Shown here one piece after another: positions 1 to 8,198 of a stretch of DNA of 11,115 bases (positions within the stretch are counted from its first letter, which is position 1; every line of letters begins with the position of its first letter). The position numbers were made by a program, and so were the translations under genes. The DNA is from Acholeplasmataceae bacterium (lineage in GTDB: Bacteria > Bacillota_I > Bacilli_A > ML615J-28 > CAG-698), in assembly GCA_012839485.1 (NCBI GenBank), contig DUNF01000081.1, forward strand, positions 1 through 11,115. Direction: 5' to 3'. The notes below the pieces were generated by a model. That model searched no databases, was not told where the DNA came from, and saw only the letters and a program-made list of their open reading frames with translations.

Positions 1-1
1 T

Positions 2-595
2 ATTGCGATGGTTAGTGATGCTGGGATGCCGGGAATTAGTGATCCAGGATATTTGATTATTTCAAAAGCAATAAAAGAAGATATCGAAGTTACAGTTTTA
101 CCTGGCCCAACTGCTTATATTACAGCTGTAGTTGGTTCTGGGATGCCAATTAATAGAACACTATTTTATGGATTTTTAGAACATAAAAAAAGCGCTAAGT
201 TAAAAGAATTAGAAGCTTTAGTAGATAATAAAGAAACATTAATCTTTTATGAATCTCCTAAAAGATTAGATGAGACAATCAAGCTAATGGCAGAGGTATT
301 TGGAAATAGGAAAGTAGTTATTGCAAGAGAACTTACTAAGAAATATGAAGAGTATATAAGAAGCACATTAGATGAATTAAGTAAGCAAGATTTAAATTTA
401 AAAGGAGAGATTACGATTATTTTAGAAGGAGCTAAAATTGACAGTTTAGCTTTGAAATTGAATGAATTAGATATCTTAAATCATTATAATTATTATATTG
501 ATTTAGGGTTTAGTGATAAAGATGCAATGAAAGAAGTTGCGAAAGATAGAGGAATATCTAAGAGCGTAGTTTATAAAAAAATATTAGAAAAATAA
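2..595 (+). CDS. rsmI: 16S rRNA (cytidine-1402-2'-O)-methyltransferase RsmI, 5' end cut off by the window edge
   Basis: RsmI uses S-adenosylmethionine to 2'-O-methylate C1402 in the decoding centre of 16S rRNA; it is a cytoplasmic enzyme of the tetrapyrrole-methylase fold. The frame is open from base 2 and begins inside the family motif: VSDAGMP followed by ISDPGY, part of the SAM-binding site. Further on are LPGPTA, the FYGFL stretch, ETLIFYESPKRL and VVIARELTKKYEE, all hallmarks of the family. The C-terminal helical tail (GFSDKDAMKEVA then RGISKSVVYKKIL) is the usual end of RsmI. About 198 residues are visible against roughly 280-290 for a full protein, so some 80 N-terminal residues lie outside the window. 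The ATG at 8 is internal, not the start. It ends with TAA immediately inside a terminator hairpin, so it is the last gene of its operon. Identification is secure from motifs. Confidence 0.95.
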   Translation: MAMVSDAGMPGISDPGYLIISKAIKEDIEVTVLPGPTAYITAVVGSGMPINRTLFYGFLEHKKSAKLKELEALVDNKETLIFYESPKRLDETIKLMAEVFGNRKVVIARELTKKYEEYIRSTLDELSKQDLNLKGEITIILEGAKIDSLALKLNELDILNHYNYYIDLGFSDKDAMKEVAKDRGISKSVVYKKILEK

Positions 596-625
596 GTTTG
601 ATTTTAAAATCAAACTTTTTCTTTT
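594..625 (+). terminator. Rho-independent terminator of rsmI
   Basis: A perfect palindrome at 594-617 (arms AAGTTTGAT and ATCAAACTT around a TTTT/AAAA centre) is followed by TTTCTTTT. It overlaps the last two bases of the rsmI stop codon. The stem is AT-rich but uninterrupted, and the T-run makes it a normal intrinsic terminator for such a genome. It separates rsmI from the ABC exporter transcription unit. Confidence 0.85.
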
Positions 626-630
626 ACTTA

Positions 631-659
631 TTGACAAATATTTATAAAGTTGTTAATAT
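631..659 (+). promoter_or_regulatory. Sigma-A-type promoter for leader peptide and first ABC exporter pair
   Basis: A consensus -35 TTGACA (631-636) and a -10 TAATAT (654-659, 4 of 6 to TATAAT) are separated by exactly 17 bases. A TGn extended -10 (TGT at 651-653) compensates for the weaker hexamer. It starts just after the rsmI terminator. Transcription would begin near 665-667, giving about 44 bases of 5' UTR before the leader-peptide start codon. Confidence 0.75.
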
Positions 660-709
660 GTTAGTAGTTAGAATAAAATTAAATAAAAAATAGAAAGGAG
701 TTGATAGAT

Positions 710-745
710 ATGAATAAAAATGTAGTTAGGAGTTTATCTAGTTAA
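710..745 (+). CDS. Putative 11-residue leader peptide of the ABC exporter operon
   Basis: A short frame, ATG to TAA, encodes MNKNVVRSLSS. It is preceded by AGAAAGGAG (692-700), a nine-base match to the anti-Shine-Dalgarno end of 16S rRNA, placed nine bases before the ATG; this is one of the strongest ribosome binding sites in the window and is unexpected for a chance ORF. The peptide lies between a good promoter and a hairpin terminator upstream of an exporter operon. That is the arrangement known for ribosome-mediated attenuation of resistance ABC genes, for example the BmrB leader ahead of bmrCD in Bacillus subtilis. Its last six codons form one arm of a potential antiterminator. I do not recognise the peptide itself, and no known stalling motif is obvious. 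That it acts through translation rather than as a product is inference. Confidence 0.6.
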   Translation: MNKNVVRSLSS

Positions 746-815
746 TAACCTTTAAAGGAGAAAATATTTATTAATTTTTCTTTCTATTTAAAATATATTG
801 ATTAAATTAACTCCT
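728..815 (+). promoter_or_regulatory. Candidate antiterminator pairing in the exporter leader
   Basis: Bases 728-747 (second half and stop of the leader peptide) can pair with 796-815: 18 of 20 positions pair (two G-U, mismatches at 735/808 and 738/805), including the unbroken AGGAGTT/AACTCCT core. This pairing uses the 5' arm of the terminator at 809-829, so both structures cannot exist together. A small inner hairpin (757-764 with 776-783, two G-U) lies in the enclosed loop. A competing 11-bp pairing of the leader's Shine-Dalgarno region (695-705) with 806-816 also blocks the terminator. The pairings are visible in the sequence; the switching is inferred. Confidence 0.55.
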
Positions 816-835
816 TGATTATAGGAGTTTTTTAT
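809..835 (+). terminator. Attenuator terminator upstream of first ABC exporter gene
   Basis: Arms AACTCCT (809-815) and AGGAGTT (823-829) form a perfect 7-bp stem with a 7-base loop, followed by an uninterrupted run of T and then ATTTTTC. It lies about 150 bases after the promoter start site and before the ribosome binding site of the exporter gene, so it would cut transcription before the operon unless prevented. Only one gene unit surrounds it, so it is an attenuator rather than an end-of-gene terminator. Confidence 0.75.
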
Positions 836-876
836 TTTTCTTTGTTTTGACTAAAACATGTTTACAAGGAGTGGTT

Positions 877-2703
877 ATGAAAAAAGCTAAAAAAGAAAAA
901 GTAAAGAAACTAAAAAATAAGGGTATTTTTTCTAATATTATCTTTTCCATGAAACAAATTAACAAGGTTGATAAGTGGTATGTTCCATTGTTGTTTGTTT
1001 TGGAAATTTTACGTATTCCCCAAGTATTTCTTTTCCCGTATATTTTAACGGTAATTGTTGATGGGATTGAACGGGGAAAAGATGCTCGTGATGTTATTTT
1101 AAAAGCTATGCTTGTTACTTTAATCTGTTTTATAGTTAGGGTTCTTCAAATGTTGGTTGAGTCAAATATTGATACTTATAGAAAAGAGAAAGTTATAGTT
1201 AGTTTACAAAAGAAATTTTATCGCAATAGTCTAAAAATAGATTATGAAAAATTTGAAAGTAGTGAAACTCAAGACGCATTCGAAAAAGCAAAAAGAGCTC
1301 TTTATCAAAATGGTGGGATGTTAACTATTGTTAGATCTACAGCAGAGTTTATTGGGAAGATATTTTCTTTGGCAATTGCGGCTACAATTATTATTTATAT
1401 TAATCTTTGGTTAGGTGTGATAATTTTTGGGTTAGCTATAATTAAGTTCTTTTTAAATAAGTATGCTCGTAAAAAAGAGCAAACAGAGTATCGAGACAAG
1501 CTTCCTAATATTAATAGAAGAATTAGTTATACAGATAACATTTCTAGAAATTTAAGTATTGGTAAAGATTTAAGGATTTACAAAATGGATAAATTTATAA
1601 ATAAAGAAAGAGATAGAACTTATACAAATTTCTTTGGAATTTTAAAACCTTATCTAATTAGAGAAACAACAGTTGGTAGTTTTATTAACATTTTAGAAGC
1701 AATTGATCTTTTAGCAATCTATGGTTTTCTAATTTATGCTGTTCTAACAAAAGGAATGTTAATAGCTACATTTGTTTATATGTTAGCTGCAGTTAGAGAA
1801 TTTGCTTGGTCATTGGATGTTATGGTTTTATCGTCTGGTGATTTTATGAGTTGTAGTTATATTATTAAAGATTATCGCGAATTTTATGAAATGAATGTTT
1901 TTGAGAAAAAAGAAACTAGCGACCATCCTTCAAATAAAGTTGAAATAGAATTTAAAAATGTCTTTTATAGTTATGAAAATCAGGAAGGATATGCTTTAAA
2001 TGATGTTTCGTTTAAAATTAAAGCAGGAGAAAAAATTGCTTTAGTTGGTTTAAATGGAGCAGGTAAAACGACTTTAGTAAAACTCTTGTGTGGTTTTTAT
2101 AAACCTACTAAAGGAGAAATATTAATTAATGGTGTTAATATAAACCAGTTTTCTAGAAAAACTTTTCAAGAATTAATTGCTCCTGTTTTTCAAGACAATG
2201 TAACAATTGGAATGGAACTAGGAGAAAATATTTCAATGAGTCCTCGTGAGGAAAGTGATGAAGAGAAGATAAAACAAACTCTTAAAATAATGGACTTAAC
2301 AAGTAAAGTAGACTCTTTACCAGAAAAAGAAAAAGCAATTCTTTCGCGTGAGTTTACAGATACTGGTATTGAACTTTCAGGCGGTGAAGTACAAAAATTA
2401 GCAATTGCTAGAGCAATTTATAAAGCTGCACCTTTAGTAATTTTAGATGAACCTACTGCTGCATTAGATGCTTTTGCGGAGTATAATTTATATAATAATC
2501 TAAGTGAGTTTATTGGTAATTCAACAGCTATTTATATTTCTCATAGACTAGCAGTGACAAAAATTTGTGATAGAGTATTGTTACTAGATGATGGTGTTTT
2601 AATTGAATCTGGTAGTCATAATGAGTTAATGAAGAAAGATACTGAGTATAAGAAGCTATTTAATATTCAAGCTAAGTATTATAAAGAGGGAGGTGCTTTA
2701 TGA
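877..2703 (+). CDS. ABC exporter half-transporter, first subunit of a probable heterodimer
   Basis: A 608-residue membrane protein fusing a six-helix type IV (exporter) transmembrane domain to a C-terminal ATPase. Hydrophobic segments lie near residues 34-60, 74-95, 158-176, 177-194, 270-290 and 292-315. The ATPase has Walker A GLNGAGKTT (391-399), Q-loop Gln439, signature LSGGE (500-504), Walker B VILDEP with catalytic Glu525, D-loop AALD and H-loop His556, so all motifs look active. The exporter X-loop GERG is absent; the equivalent segment reads TDTGIE. The start is ATG at 877, five bases after AAGGAG (866-871); a TTG 30 bases upstream would place that ribosome site inside the gene. The N-terminus is very lysine-rich. 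It overlaps the next gene by four bases (ATGA), implying coupled translation. The leader attenuator suggests drug- or translation-stress-responsive export; the substrate cannot be told. No peptidase domain is present, so it is not a bacteriocin-processing transporter. Confidence 0.9.
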   Translation: MKKAKKEKVKKLKNKGIFSNIIFSMKQINKVDKWYVPLLFVLEILRIPQVFLFPYILTVIVDGIERGKDARDVILKAMLVTLICFIVRVLQMLVESNIDTYRKEKVIVSLQKKFYRNSLKIDYEKFESSETQDAFEKAKRALYQNGGMLTIVRSTAEFIGKIFSLAIAATIIIYINLWLGVIIFGLAIIKFFLNKYARKKEQTEYRDKLPNINRRISYTDNISRNLSIGKDLRIYKMDKFINKERDRTYTNFFGILKPYLIRETTVGSFINILEAIDLLAIYGFLIYAVLTKGMLIATFVYMLAAVREFAWSLDVMVLSSGDFMSCSYIIKDYREFYEMNVFEKKETSDHPSNKVEIEFKNVFYSYENQEGYALNDVSFKIKAGEKIALVGLNGAGKTTLVKLLCGFYKPTKGEILINGVNINQFSRKTFQELIAPVFQDNVTIGMELGENISMSPREESDEEKIKQTLKIMDLTSKVDSLPEKEKAILSREFTDTGIELSGGEVQKLAIARAIYKAAPLVILDEPTAALDAFAEYNLYNNLSEFIGNSTAIYISHRLAVTKICDRVLLLDDGVLIESGSHNELMKKDTEYKKLFNIQAKYYKEGGAL

Positions 2704-4496
2704 AAAGACTCCGTCGTATGAGAAGGAATATTAAATATTTCTTTCCAATTCTATTAAAGGTTAATCCTTTTTCAATTGTTTTCATCTTACTTAGCGCTTT
2801 AATTAAAGCTGGGTTTGGTGTTGCTACTGTTTATTTACCAAAGCTAATTATTGAGAATTTAATGTTAGAGCCTAAGCCGGATTTTATGGCTGTGTTTATC
2901 ATTGCTATTAGCTATTGTCTTCTTTTAGGTTTTACTTATGTTAGTACGAAAATCTTAGATATGATTAATACTTACTATGCTTTTAAAGCTGATGAGAAAA
3001 TTGAAGCAATGTTTAATGAGAAAGTTGTTACAATTGATTATTTCAATATTGAAGATCCAAAGTTTGCAGATGACATAGCTTTTGCAAGACAAAGTTTATG
3101 GGCTTATAGTGGTGGTATTTATTCTTTTGTTAGAACGGTGAGGTCAATAATTGAGTCCATTCTAACAATGATTAGTATTATCGGGGTAATTATCTTTAGT
3201 GGACTTCCTTGGTATATTACTTTGATTTTTATTGTGATTGTTATTCTTTATGCAACCTTTGGTTATATCATTCAAACAAAAAGAGAAGATATCTACGAAG
3301 AGCATAATAAGTCAATAGTTAGAACATCAAGAAAACAGTGGTATTATAATTCTAGTGTTTTAAATTTTAGAATGCACAAACTTCTTCGCTCTTATAATAG
3401 TGAGCCATTATTAGATAAATATAGCGATGGAATCAATAAAGAAGTTAATGATAAAAATATTGAACTCACAAAAAAATATTCTAAAGCATCTTTAGGTTAT
3501 TTTACGAATTATTATTTTGTTGGGGTATTGCTAGTAGTTTTGGTTTTAGTATTTTCATATTTTAAATTTGGAATAACTATTGCTACATTAACAGCATTAT
3601 ATACGGCAGTTAGAAATTTAAGTAATCAACTATATGATGCGGTCTTTACGATGGTTTCTTATGACCGTGATTGTATTTATCAAGAAAACTACATTAACTT
3701 TATGGAAAAGGAATCTATTTTCAAAAATGGTACTATAAAGTTAGAAAGTATTAAGACGATAGAATTTAAAAATGTTAGTTTTAAATATCCAAGAACTGAA
3801 GATTATGTTTTACAAGATTTATCGTTTAAAATAAATGATAAAGAAAGAGTGTCTTTAGTTGGCGTTAATGGGTCTGGTAAGACGACGATTATTAAATTAA
3901 TGTGTCGTTTCTATGATGTAGATGATGGTGAGATTTTAATTAATGGTATTAATATTAAAGATTATGATTATGATAGTTATATGAAGCAGCTTGCTGTTGT
4001 CTTCCAAGACTTTAAAGTAATTTCTTTTACAATTAAAGACAATATTATGATTGATGAAGAAAACCACGAGAAGTTATATGATTGTTTAGAAAGAGCACAG
4101 GTATTAGATAAAGTACTATCTTTTCCTAATAAAGAAAATACATATATTAATCGCTGGTTTGATCCGAATGGTGTTGAGTTTAGTGGCGGAGAATTACAAA
4201 AGTTTGCTTTTGCAAGGACATTATATAAAGATGCATCATTTGTAGTGTTAGATGAACCAACAAGTGCTTTAGATGTAATTTCTGAAGATAAAATCTATAG
4301 TGATTTTAATGAGATTGTTGGGGAGAAGACTTGTCTTTATATTTCGCATAGATTATCTAGTTGTTTGTTCTGTGATAAGATTATTGTTCTTGAGGGTAGT
4401 AAGATTATTGAAACCGGAACGCATTATGAACTAATGAAATTAGATGGACATTATGCGAAAATGTTTAAAGCTCAGGCTAAATATTATAATGATTAA
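2700..4496 (+). CDS. ABC exporter half-transporter, second subunit of the probable heterodimer
   Basis: A 598-residue exporter half with six predicted membrane segments (near 22-46, 62-86, 148-168, 170-192, 268-290, 291-315) and a C-terminal ATPase: Walker A GVNGSGKTT (388-396), Q-loop Gln436, signature FSGGE (494-498), Walker B FVVLDEP with Glu519, D-loop SALD, and H-loop His550. Its start overlaps the stop of the preceding gene (ATGA), with a GGGAGGTG ribosome site at 2688-2695 inside that gene's end. The two proteins share architecture, an SGGE signature and a C-terminal KAQAKYY-type ending (IQAKYYKE in the partner), indicating an old tandem duplication, but are clearly diverged. Both retain a catalytic Glu, so the pair does not show the one-degenerate-site pattern of BmrCD or TM287/288. 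The substrate is unknown. A terminator follows within 20 bases, so the operon is two genes. Confidence 0.9.
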   Translation: MKRLRRMRRNIKYFFPILLKVNPFSIVFILLSALIKAGFGVATVYLPKLIIENLMLEPKPDFMAVFIIAISYCLLLGFTYVSTKILDMINTYYAFKADEKIEAMFNEKVVTIDYFNIEDPKFADDIAFARQSLWAYSGGIYSFVRTVRSIIESILTMISIIGVIIFSGLPWYITLIFIVIVILYATFGYIIQTKREDIYEEHNKSIVRTSRKQWYYNSSVLNFRMHKLLRSYNSEPLLDKYSDGINKEVNDKNIELTKKYSKASLGYFTNYYFVGVLLVVLVLVFSYFKFGITIATLTALYTAVRNLSNQLYDAVFTMVSYDRDCIYQENYINFMEKESIFKNGTIKLESIKTIEFKNVSFKYPRTEDYVLQDLSFKINDKERVSLVGVNGSGKTTIIKLMCRFYDVDDGEILINGINIKDYDYDSYMKQLAVVFQDFKVISFTIKDNIMIDEENHEKLYDCLERAQVLDKVLSFPNKENTYINRWFDPNGVEFSGGELQKFAFARTLYKDASFVVLDEPTSALDVISEDKIYSDFNEIVGEKTCLYISHRLSSCLFCDKIIVLEGSKIIETGTHYELMKLDGHYAKMFKAQAKYYND

Positions 4497-4510
4497 TATA
4501 TTAGAAAAGA

Positions 4511-4543
4511 AAGTTTAATTTGTTTGTAAATTAAACTTTTTTC
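4511..4543 (+). terminator. Rho-independent terminator of the first ABC exporter operon
   Basis: Perfect 11-bp inverted repeat, AAGTTTAATTT (4511-4521) and AAATTAAACTT (4528-4538), with a GTTTGT loop, followed by TTTT. The next promoter's -35 begins directly after it, so read-through into nifJ should be low. Confidence 0.88.
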
Positions 4544-4572
4544 TTAACAATTATAGTTATTTATGGTATAAT
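4544..4572 (+). promoter_or_regulatory. Strong sigma-A-type promoter of nifJ
   Basis: -35 TTAACA (4544-4549, 5 of 6) and a perfect -10 TATAAT (4567-4572) with a 17-base spacer and a TGn extended -10 (TGG at 4564-4566). Transcription would start near 4579, giving a 5' UTR of about 30 bases with AGGAGG at 4597-4602, six bases before the ATG. No operator or riboswitch is apparent, consistent with high constitutive expression. Confidence 0.85.
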
Positions 4573-4608
4573 AAAAGGTAGATTGAGATATTAATTAGGA
4601 GGTATTAA

Positions 4609-7600
4609 ATGTCAGAAAAGAAAAAAGTTTTACAGGCTATGGATGGTAATGAGGCAGCTGCATATACATCATATGCATTTACTGAAGTAGCTGGTATTTA
4701 CCCCATTACTCCATCATCACCTATGCCAGAGCATGTAGATGATTGGGCTAATAAAGGTAAAAAGAATTTATTTGGAAATGTAGTTAAAGTTGTTGAGATG
4801 CAATCTGAAGCTGGTGCTGCTGCAGCAGTTCATGGTTCACTTCAAACTGGTGCACTAACAACTACTTATACTGCAAGCCAAGGTTTATTGTTAAAGATTC
4901 CAAATATGTATAAGATTTCTGGTGAATTATTGCCAGGAGTTATTCATGTAGCTGCTAGAGCAATTGCTGCACAAGCTTTATCTATTTTTGGAGATCACCA
5001 AGACGTTATGGCTGCAAGACAAACAGGTTTTGCAATGCTTGCTACTGGTTCAGTTCAAGAAGTTATGGATTTAGGTGGAGTTGCTCACTTAGCATCTATC
5101 AAGGGAAGTATTCCTTTTGTTCACTTCTTTGATGGATTTAGAACAAGTCACGAAATTCAAACTGTAGAAGTTATGGATTATGAATTTTATAAACGTCAAA
5201 TTGATATGGACGCAGTTAAGAAGTTTAGAGAGAATGCTTTAAATCCTCATAAACCAGTTACTCGCGGTTCAGCTCAAAATGATGACGTATATTTCCAAAC
5301 TAGAGAAGTATCAAATAAATATTATAATGCTTTACCAGATATCGTAAACCATTATTTAGAAGAAGTGTCAAAAGAAACTAAAAGAAAGTATGCTCCTTTT
5401 GTTTACTATGGACACCCTGAGGCAACAGATGTAATTGTAGCTATGGGTTCTGTAACACAAACAGTTAAGGAAGTTGTAGATTATTTAACTTCTAAAGGTA
5501 AAAAAGTTGGATTATTAACTGTTTACTTATATCGTCCTTTCTCTGAAGAATATTTCTTCAAAGCTATGCCGAAATCAGTAAAGAGAATTGCTGTTTTAGA
5601 TCGTACTAAAGAACCAGGTGCACACGATGAACCACTTACTTTAGATGTTAAGGCTGTATATTATGGCAAAAAGAATGCTCCAATGATTATTGGTGGTCGT
5701 TATGGATTATCTTCAAAAGATACGACTCCAGGACAAATTTTTGCTGTTTATGATAACTTAAAATTAGGCGAAAAAGCTAAAAGAGAATTTACTATTGGTA
5801 TTGTAGATGATGTTACTCATTTATCATTACCAGTTACAAAAGAAATTAGAGTTGGTTCACCTAACGCTACTAACCTTATTTTCTACGGTATTGGTGGAGA
5901 TGGTACTGTAGGTGCTAATAAAAATACAATTAAGTTAATTGGAGAAAATACTGACTTTTATGCACAAGCATATTTTGCTTATGACTCTAAAAAGTCAGGC
6001 GGAGTTACAAGGAGCCATTTACGTTTCTCACCAGATCCAATTCAATCACCTTATTTAATTCCAGAAGCAGACTTTATTTCTTGTTCATTAGATACATATG
6101 TACAAAAGTTTGATATTTTGGACAACTTAAAGAAAGGTGGAACTTTCTTACTTAATACAACACGTAGTAAAGAAGAATTAGAAGATTTCTTACCTAATAA
6201 ATTTAAACGCGCTTTGGCAGAAAAGAAGATTAAATTCTATATTATTGATGCTATTCACGCTGCACAAAAGATTGGTTTAGGTCATCGTACAAACACTATT
6301 TTACAATCTGCATTCTTTAAATTAAGTCCGCAAATTATGGATTATGAAAAAGCAAAAGGTTTAATGAAACAAGCTGCTCATGATTCATATATTAGTAAAG
6401 GACAAGCAGTTGTAGATATGAACCATAAGGCAATTGATTTAGGTGCTAAAGGACTTAAGAAGGTTGCTGTTCCAGCTGCTTGGAAAGATCTAAAAGATCA
6501 AAAGAAAAAGTTAGTTAAGAAACCTGATTTCGTAGCAAGAATTGCTGATGAAATTAATGCTTTAAGAGGAGAAAAACTTCCAGTTTCTGCTTTTGAAAAA
6601 TATGCAGATGGAACTATGGCTCCTGGAACTGCAGCATATGAAAAAAGATATGTAGCAGCTCAAGTAGCTCATTGGTTACCAGAAAATTGTATCCAATGTA
6701 ACCAATGTGCATTTGTATGTCCACATGCAGTTATTAGACCATTCTTAGCTACTGAAGAAGAGTTAAAGAATGCTCCCGAAGGAGTTGTAACGCTTCCTGC
6801 TATTGGTAGAGGATTAGAAGGATTACAATATGCAATTTCAATTTCAATTGCAGACTGTACAGGTTGTGGTGTATGTATTGAACAATGTCCAGGAAGACGT
6901 GGTGAAAAGGCTCTAACATTTAAAGAAATTGAAGGCGAAATTGAAAACAAAATGCAAGAAAAAGCTGAATTCTTCTTACATGAAGTTTCAAACAAAGCTC
7001 ATTTAATGGATGTTAAAGCAAATGCAAAGAACTCACAATTTGCAGTTCCACTATTTGAATATAGTGGTGCATGTGCTGGTTGTGGTGAAACGCCTTATGT
7101 AAAACTTGCAACACAATTATTTGGTGATAGAATGGTAATTGCAAACGCAACAGGATGCTCATCAATTTATGGTGGATCATATCCAACAACTCCTTATACT
7201 TGCAACAAAGAAGGATTTGGACCTGCATGGGCTAACTCATTATTTGAAGATAACGCTGAGTTTGGTTATGGTATGGTAATTGCTCATGGAGTTATTAGAG
7301 ATAAGATTGCAAAAGAATTTAATGCTTTGATTGAAGCAGGCAAAAACGATAAACTTGTAGAACTAGCAAAAGCATGGCTTGAAAATAAAGATGATGGAGA
7401 TAAGACAAAAGAATTATATCCAGAATTAATGAAAGAACTTGAAAAAGATAAATCTAAAGAAGCTAAAGCAGTATTAGGTATGCATGAACATCTAATCAAA
7501 CGTAGTCAATGGATTATTGGTGGTGATGGTTGGGCATATGATATCGGCTTTGGTGGTTTAGACCACGTTATTGCTAACCATGAAGATGTTAATATCTTAG

Positions 7601-8163
7601 TATTAGATACTGAAGTATATTCAAATACTGGAGGACAATCTTCTAAAGCAAGTCAAACTGGTTCAATTGCTAAGTTTACTGCTGGTGGAAAAACTGGTAA
7701 GAAGAAGGACCTAGCTGCAATTGCTATGAGTTATGGTCATGTTTACGTAGCATCAATTGCTCACGGCGCAAACCAAGCACAAATGGTAAGAGCATTTAGA
7801 GAAGCTGAAAGTTATAAAGGGCCTTCGATTATTATTGCATATTCACCATGTATTGCACATGGTATTAGAGGTGGTATGTCTAAGTCACAAGTTCAAGCTA
7901 AACTTGCTGTAGAAGCTGGTTATTGGACATTATTTAGATATGATCCAAGATTAGAAGCTGAAGGACAAAATCCATTCAAGATTGACTCTAAAGAACCTGA
8001 ATGGGATAAATATGAAGCTCACTTATTGACTGAAAATAGATATCGTCAATTACGTGGAAGTAATCCAGAACAAGCTGATTTCTTATTGAAGCTTAACTTA
8101 GCTGAGTCTCAAAGAAGATATCGTACATATCAAAGATTTGAAGCAATGGATTATTCAAAATAA
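4609..8163 (+). CDS. nifJ: Pyruvate:ferredoxin (flavodoxin) oxidoreductase, full-length single-chain
   Basis: PFOR oxidatively decarboxylates pyruvate with CoA to acetyl-CoA and CO2, passing two electrons to ferredoxin; it is cytoplasmic and oxygen-sensitive. The 1184-residue chain has the complete single-chain order: N-terminal TPP-pyrimidine domain with YPITPSS (Thr34), Glu67 and Arg117, aligning by a constant +3 offset with Thr31, Glu64 and Arg114 of Desulfovibrio africanus PFOR; gamma domain (about 420-620); ferredoxin domain with two CxxCxxCxxxCP sites (Cys694/697/700/704 and 750/753/756/760); TPP domain with GDGWAYDIG (972-980) and Asn1006. The proximal 4Fe-4S ligands are Cys822, 825, 850 and 1081, with spacing identical to D. 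africanus 812/815/840/1071. Every cofactor residue checked is present. It has its own promoter and terminator and no ferredoxin or hydrogenase neighbour here. It marks an anaerobic, fermentative metabolism. Confidence 0.98.
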   Translation: MSEKKKVLQAMDGNEAAAYTSYAFTEVAGIYPITPSSPMPEHVDDWANKGKKNLFGNVVKVVEMQSEAGAAAAVHGSLQTGALTTTYTASQGLLLKIPNMYKISGELLPGVIHVAARAIAAQALSIFGDHQDVMAARQTGFAMLATGSVQEVMDLGGVAHLASIKGSIPFVHFFDGFRTSHEIQTVEVMDYEFYKRQIDMDAVKKFRENALNPHKPVTRGSAQNDDVYFQTREVSNKYYNALPDIVNHYLEEVSKETKRKYAPFVYYGHPEATDVIVAMGSVTQTVKEVVDYLTSKGKKVGLLTVYLYRPFSEEYFFKAMPKSVKRIAVLDRTKEPGAHDEPLTLDVKAVYYGKKNAPMIIGGRYGLSSKDTTPGQIFAVYDNLKLGEKAKREFTIGIVDDVTHLSLPVTKEIRVGSPNATNLIFYGIGGDGTVGANKNTIKLIGENTDFYAQAYFAYDSKKSGGVTRSHLRFSPDPIQSPYLIPEADFISCSLDTYVQKFDILDNLKKGGTFLLNTTRSKEELEDFLPNKFKRALAEKKIKFYIIDAIHAAQKIGLGHRTNTILQSAFFKLSPQIMDYEKAKGLMKQAAHDSYISKGQAVVDMNHKAIDLGAKGLKKVAVPAAWKDLKDQKKKLVKKPDFVARIADEINALRGEKLPVSAFEKYADGTMAPGTAAYEKRYVAAQVAHWLPENCIQCNQCAFVCPHAVIRPFLATEEELKNAPEGVVTLPAIGRGLEGLQYAISISIADCTGCGVCIEQCPGRRGEKALTFKEIEGEIENKMQEKAEFFLHEVSNKAHLMDVKANAKNSQFAVPLFEYSGACAGCGETPYVKLATQLFGDRMVIANATGCSSIYGGSYPTTPYTCNKEGFGPAWANSLFEDNAEFGYGMVIAHGVIRDKIAKEFNALIEAGKNDKLVELAKAWLENKDDGDKTKELYPELMKELEKDKSKEAKAVLGMHEHLIKRSQWIIGGDGWAYDIGFGGLDHVIANHEDVNILVLDTEVYSNTGGQSSKASQTGSIAKFTAGGKTGKKKDLAAIAMSYGHVYVASIAHGANQAQMVRAFREAESYKGPSIIIAYSPCIAHGIRGGMSKSQVQAKLAVEAGYWTLFRYDPRLEAEGQNPFKIDSKEPEWDKYEAHLLTENRYRQLRGSNPEQADFLLKLNLAESQRRYRTYQRFEAMDYSK

Positions 8164-8169
8164 AATTAA

Positions 8170-8198
8170 AAAGGGAAGAGTAATCTTCCCTTTATTTT
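8170..8198 (+). terminator. Rho-independent terminator of nifJ
   Basis: Perfect 10-bp stem AAAGGGAAGA (8170-8179) and TCTTCCCTTT (8184-8193) with a GTAA loop, followed by ATTTTC. It ends one base before the Shine-Dalgarno site of the next gene (AAGGAG, 8200-8205). The Nudix gene must therefore depend on read-through or on a promoter at the nifJ end. Confidence 0.85.

Noticed and set aside
847..876. TTG start codon 10 codons upstream of the first exporter gene
   Set aside because: It lies right after the attenuator T-tract with no ribosome site, and would place the clear AAGGAG at 866-871 inside the gene. The ATG at 877 is correctly spaced from that site.
6669..7499. Three reverse-strand open frames (6669-6995, 7013-7228, 7284-7499) inside nifJ
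   Set aside because: They lie wholly antisense to highly conserved PFOR coding sequence, encode no recognisable motif, and arise from the low stop density opposite a biased gene.
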